A DNA stretch of 5,158 bases from Bacteroidales bacterium (GTDB lineage Bacteria; Bacteroidota; Bacteroidia; Bacteroidales; UBA10428): assembly GCA_016926235.1 (NCBI GenBank), contig JAFGOZ010000571.1, positions 1 to 5,158 of the forward strand, in the 5' to 3' direction. How positions within the stretch are numbered: position 1 is the first letter of the stretch; each line of letters opens with the position of its first letter. Below the pieces are notes generated by a model. That model searched no databases. It was not told the origin of the DNA and saw only the letters and a list, made by a program, of their open reading frames with translations. Shown in pieces: positions 4,328 through 5,158 of this stretch. The position numbers were made by a program, and so were the translations under genes.

Positions 4328-4332
4328 AACAA

Positions 4333-5151
4333 TTACCTTCTGTATTTTTCAACAATATGCTTTGAATCAACACCCGCACGATTTAAAACCTTTCGAAAAT
4401 TTTCTCCTGCATGTTTTTTCTGCATATTCAACGCACGATCAGCAGTAAACAGATCAGTCATTAAATAAGAAACAACAACGCCATTCTTTGCACTGTTTAC
4501 ATTCGATGAATTAAGCTGCAAATCCAATGTTGACCCATCCAAATCGTTACCGCTATAAAGCAAAAAAGATTGTCTTAAATATGCAGCCTCTACCGGAATA
4601 CCCATCTCATAATACCTACGGCAAAGCAATTGCCGCCATGTTGCATATGATGAATATTTATCCGACTTCAAAGACATTGATTGAATAACCTGATCAGCTT
4701 CCAAAATCGAATCCTTATCCAAATTTATCAATGATATTTTTACAACATCATTCCCAATTGCCGGACTAAATGAAGATTCACCGGAATTGATTGAAAATAC
4801 TTTTACAACAGGAATATTTTCCTCATATCCTATAAATTGTTCAAATTCAGCTTCAACATAGGATAGGGAAGAATCAATATCCGATGCAAAAGCAGATGAA
4901 CCTACGGAAACCTCAATCTTTAATTCATCGGAATCTTTTACATTTATTACTCCCGGAAGATCACATACAACCGAAATTAAAGCCTGTTCCTTTACGGCAA
5001 CGTCCTTTGCAAGAATAATAACCATATTACTTGCAGTTGTATTCAACGGGTGAATGTAATTGAAGTTGTTGTCCAACGCTGAATCCAACGCCCAAAAAAT
5101 AACCTTGTCAGAAAATATTGTATGATCCACCCGGTTACGTGTAAGGATCAT
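4333..5151 (-). CDS. Putative major capsid protein (272 aa)
   Basis: This is the longest gene. The protein has no signal or membrane segment. After an N-terminal stretch (MILTRNRVDHTIFSDK) it alternates beta-prone strands: NMVIILAKDVAVKEQALISVV (43-62 region), ELKIEVSVG (76-84), IPVVKVFSI (113-121), DVVKISLINL (135-144), TLDLQLNS (208-215) and GVVVSYLMTDL (224-234). A helical, Arg/Tyr-rich segment lies between (about 165-200, ATWRQLLCRRYYEMG), and a basic helical tail ends the chain (238-272). Two beta-rich halves joined by a helix suit a double jelly-roll, and about 270 residues is close to the size I recall for PM2 P2. It heads the run of small membrane-protein genes, where a capsid gene would be expected. 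The start lies in TAAAAATG near the window edge; the TAA at 5156-5154 may end a cut upstream gene. It could instead be another large virion protein. Confidence 0.6.
   Translation of the reverse strand: MILTRNRVDHTIFSDKVIFWALDSALDNNFNYIHPLNTTASNMVIILAKDVAVKEQALISVVCDLPGVINVKDSDELKIEVSVGSSAFASDIDSSLSYVEAEFEQFIGYEENIPVVKVFSINSGESSFSPAIGNDVVKISLINLDKDSILEADQVIQSMSLKSDKYSSYATWRQLLCRRYYEMGIPVEAAYLRQSFLLYSGNDLDGSTLDLQLNSSNVNSAKNGVVVSYLMTDLFTADRALNMQKKHAGENFRKVLNRAGVDSKHIVEKYRR
4336..4341 (-). promoter_or_regulatory. Shine-Dalgarno AGAAGG for the amphipathic protein
   Basis: AGAAGG on the minus strand is followed by 8 bases and the ATG at 4327. It coincides with the last two arginine codons of the capsid candidate. 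Together with the site at 1617-1621 it is one of only two well-placed Shine-Dalgarno sequences that I see in the window. Confidence 0.6.
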
Positions 5152-5158
5152 TTTTACA

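Noticed and set aside
4185..4448. Plus-strand open frame of 87 codons
   Set aside because: It is antisense to the junction of the capsid candidate and the amphipathic protein, both better supported.
1..5158. tRNA, rRNA, CRISPR array, insertion sequence or terminal direct repeat
   Set aside because: No cloverleaf, spaced repeat array or transposase is visible, and the two ends of the window share no repeat, so circularity cannot be claimed.

Overview
The window reads as one continuous late operon of a small, tailless, probably membrane-containing phage of a Bacteroidota host. All fourteen genes lie on the minus strand and run from about 5151 down to 1. They abut or overlap with gaps of 0 to 15 bases, and there is no intergenic space of even 20 bases. 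The sequence is AT-rich (about one third GC by eye). Most starts lack a Shine-Dalgarno sequence and have A/T-rich leaders (TAAAATG, GTTATG), which fits Bacteroidota translation signals. No terminase, portal, tail, integrase, replication or ATPase gene is visible, but both ends of the window cut the operon.

In transcription order, the layout starts with a virion module. A 272-residue protein (4333-5151) is the best major capsid candidate. It is followed by a small protein with a cationic amphipathic N-terminus, a glycine-rich core and a C-terminal membrane segment (3959-4327), a small charged single-span protein (3673-3948), a 40-residue arginine-rich peptide (3538-3660), a single-span protein with an annexin-like motif (3068-3535), an unrecognised soluble protein (2640-3071), and a beta-rich protein (2257-2637). 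Next come a two-span membrane protein (1968-2255), a membrane-anchored peptidoglycan-degrading enzyme (1610-2053) that overlaps it by 86 bases, a tyrosine-rich basic protein (1366-1608) and a jelly-roll-like receptor-binding or spike protein (910-1350). The last part looks like a lysis or envelope module: a protein with the layout of a unimolecular spanin (368-907), a membrane-anchored coiled-coil protein (133-366) and the start of a holin-like protein (1-149, cut by the window edge).

The combination of a ~270-residue capsid candidate, many small single-span membrane proteins, a basic nucleic-acid-binding peptide, a virion-type lysin and one-strand gene order resembles membrane-containing double jelly-roll phages. 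The nearest known model for a Bacteroidota host is FLiP (Finnlakeviridae, circular ssDNA). The assignment rests on architecture, not on a sequence match I could run. A lipid-containing dsDNA phage like PM2, or an unnamed family, remain possible.

Three perfect 8-base-pair inverted repeats sit inside coding sequence (312-333, 2776-2795, 3478-3499). The one at 3470-3507 has a T-tract on both strands and could act as an attenuator between the capsid-proximal genes and the rest. They are the most interesting non-coding signals in the window.
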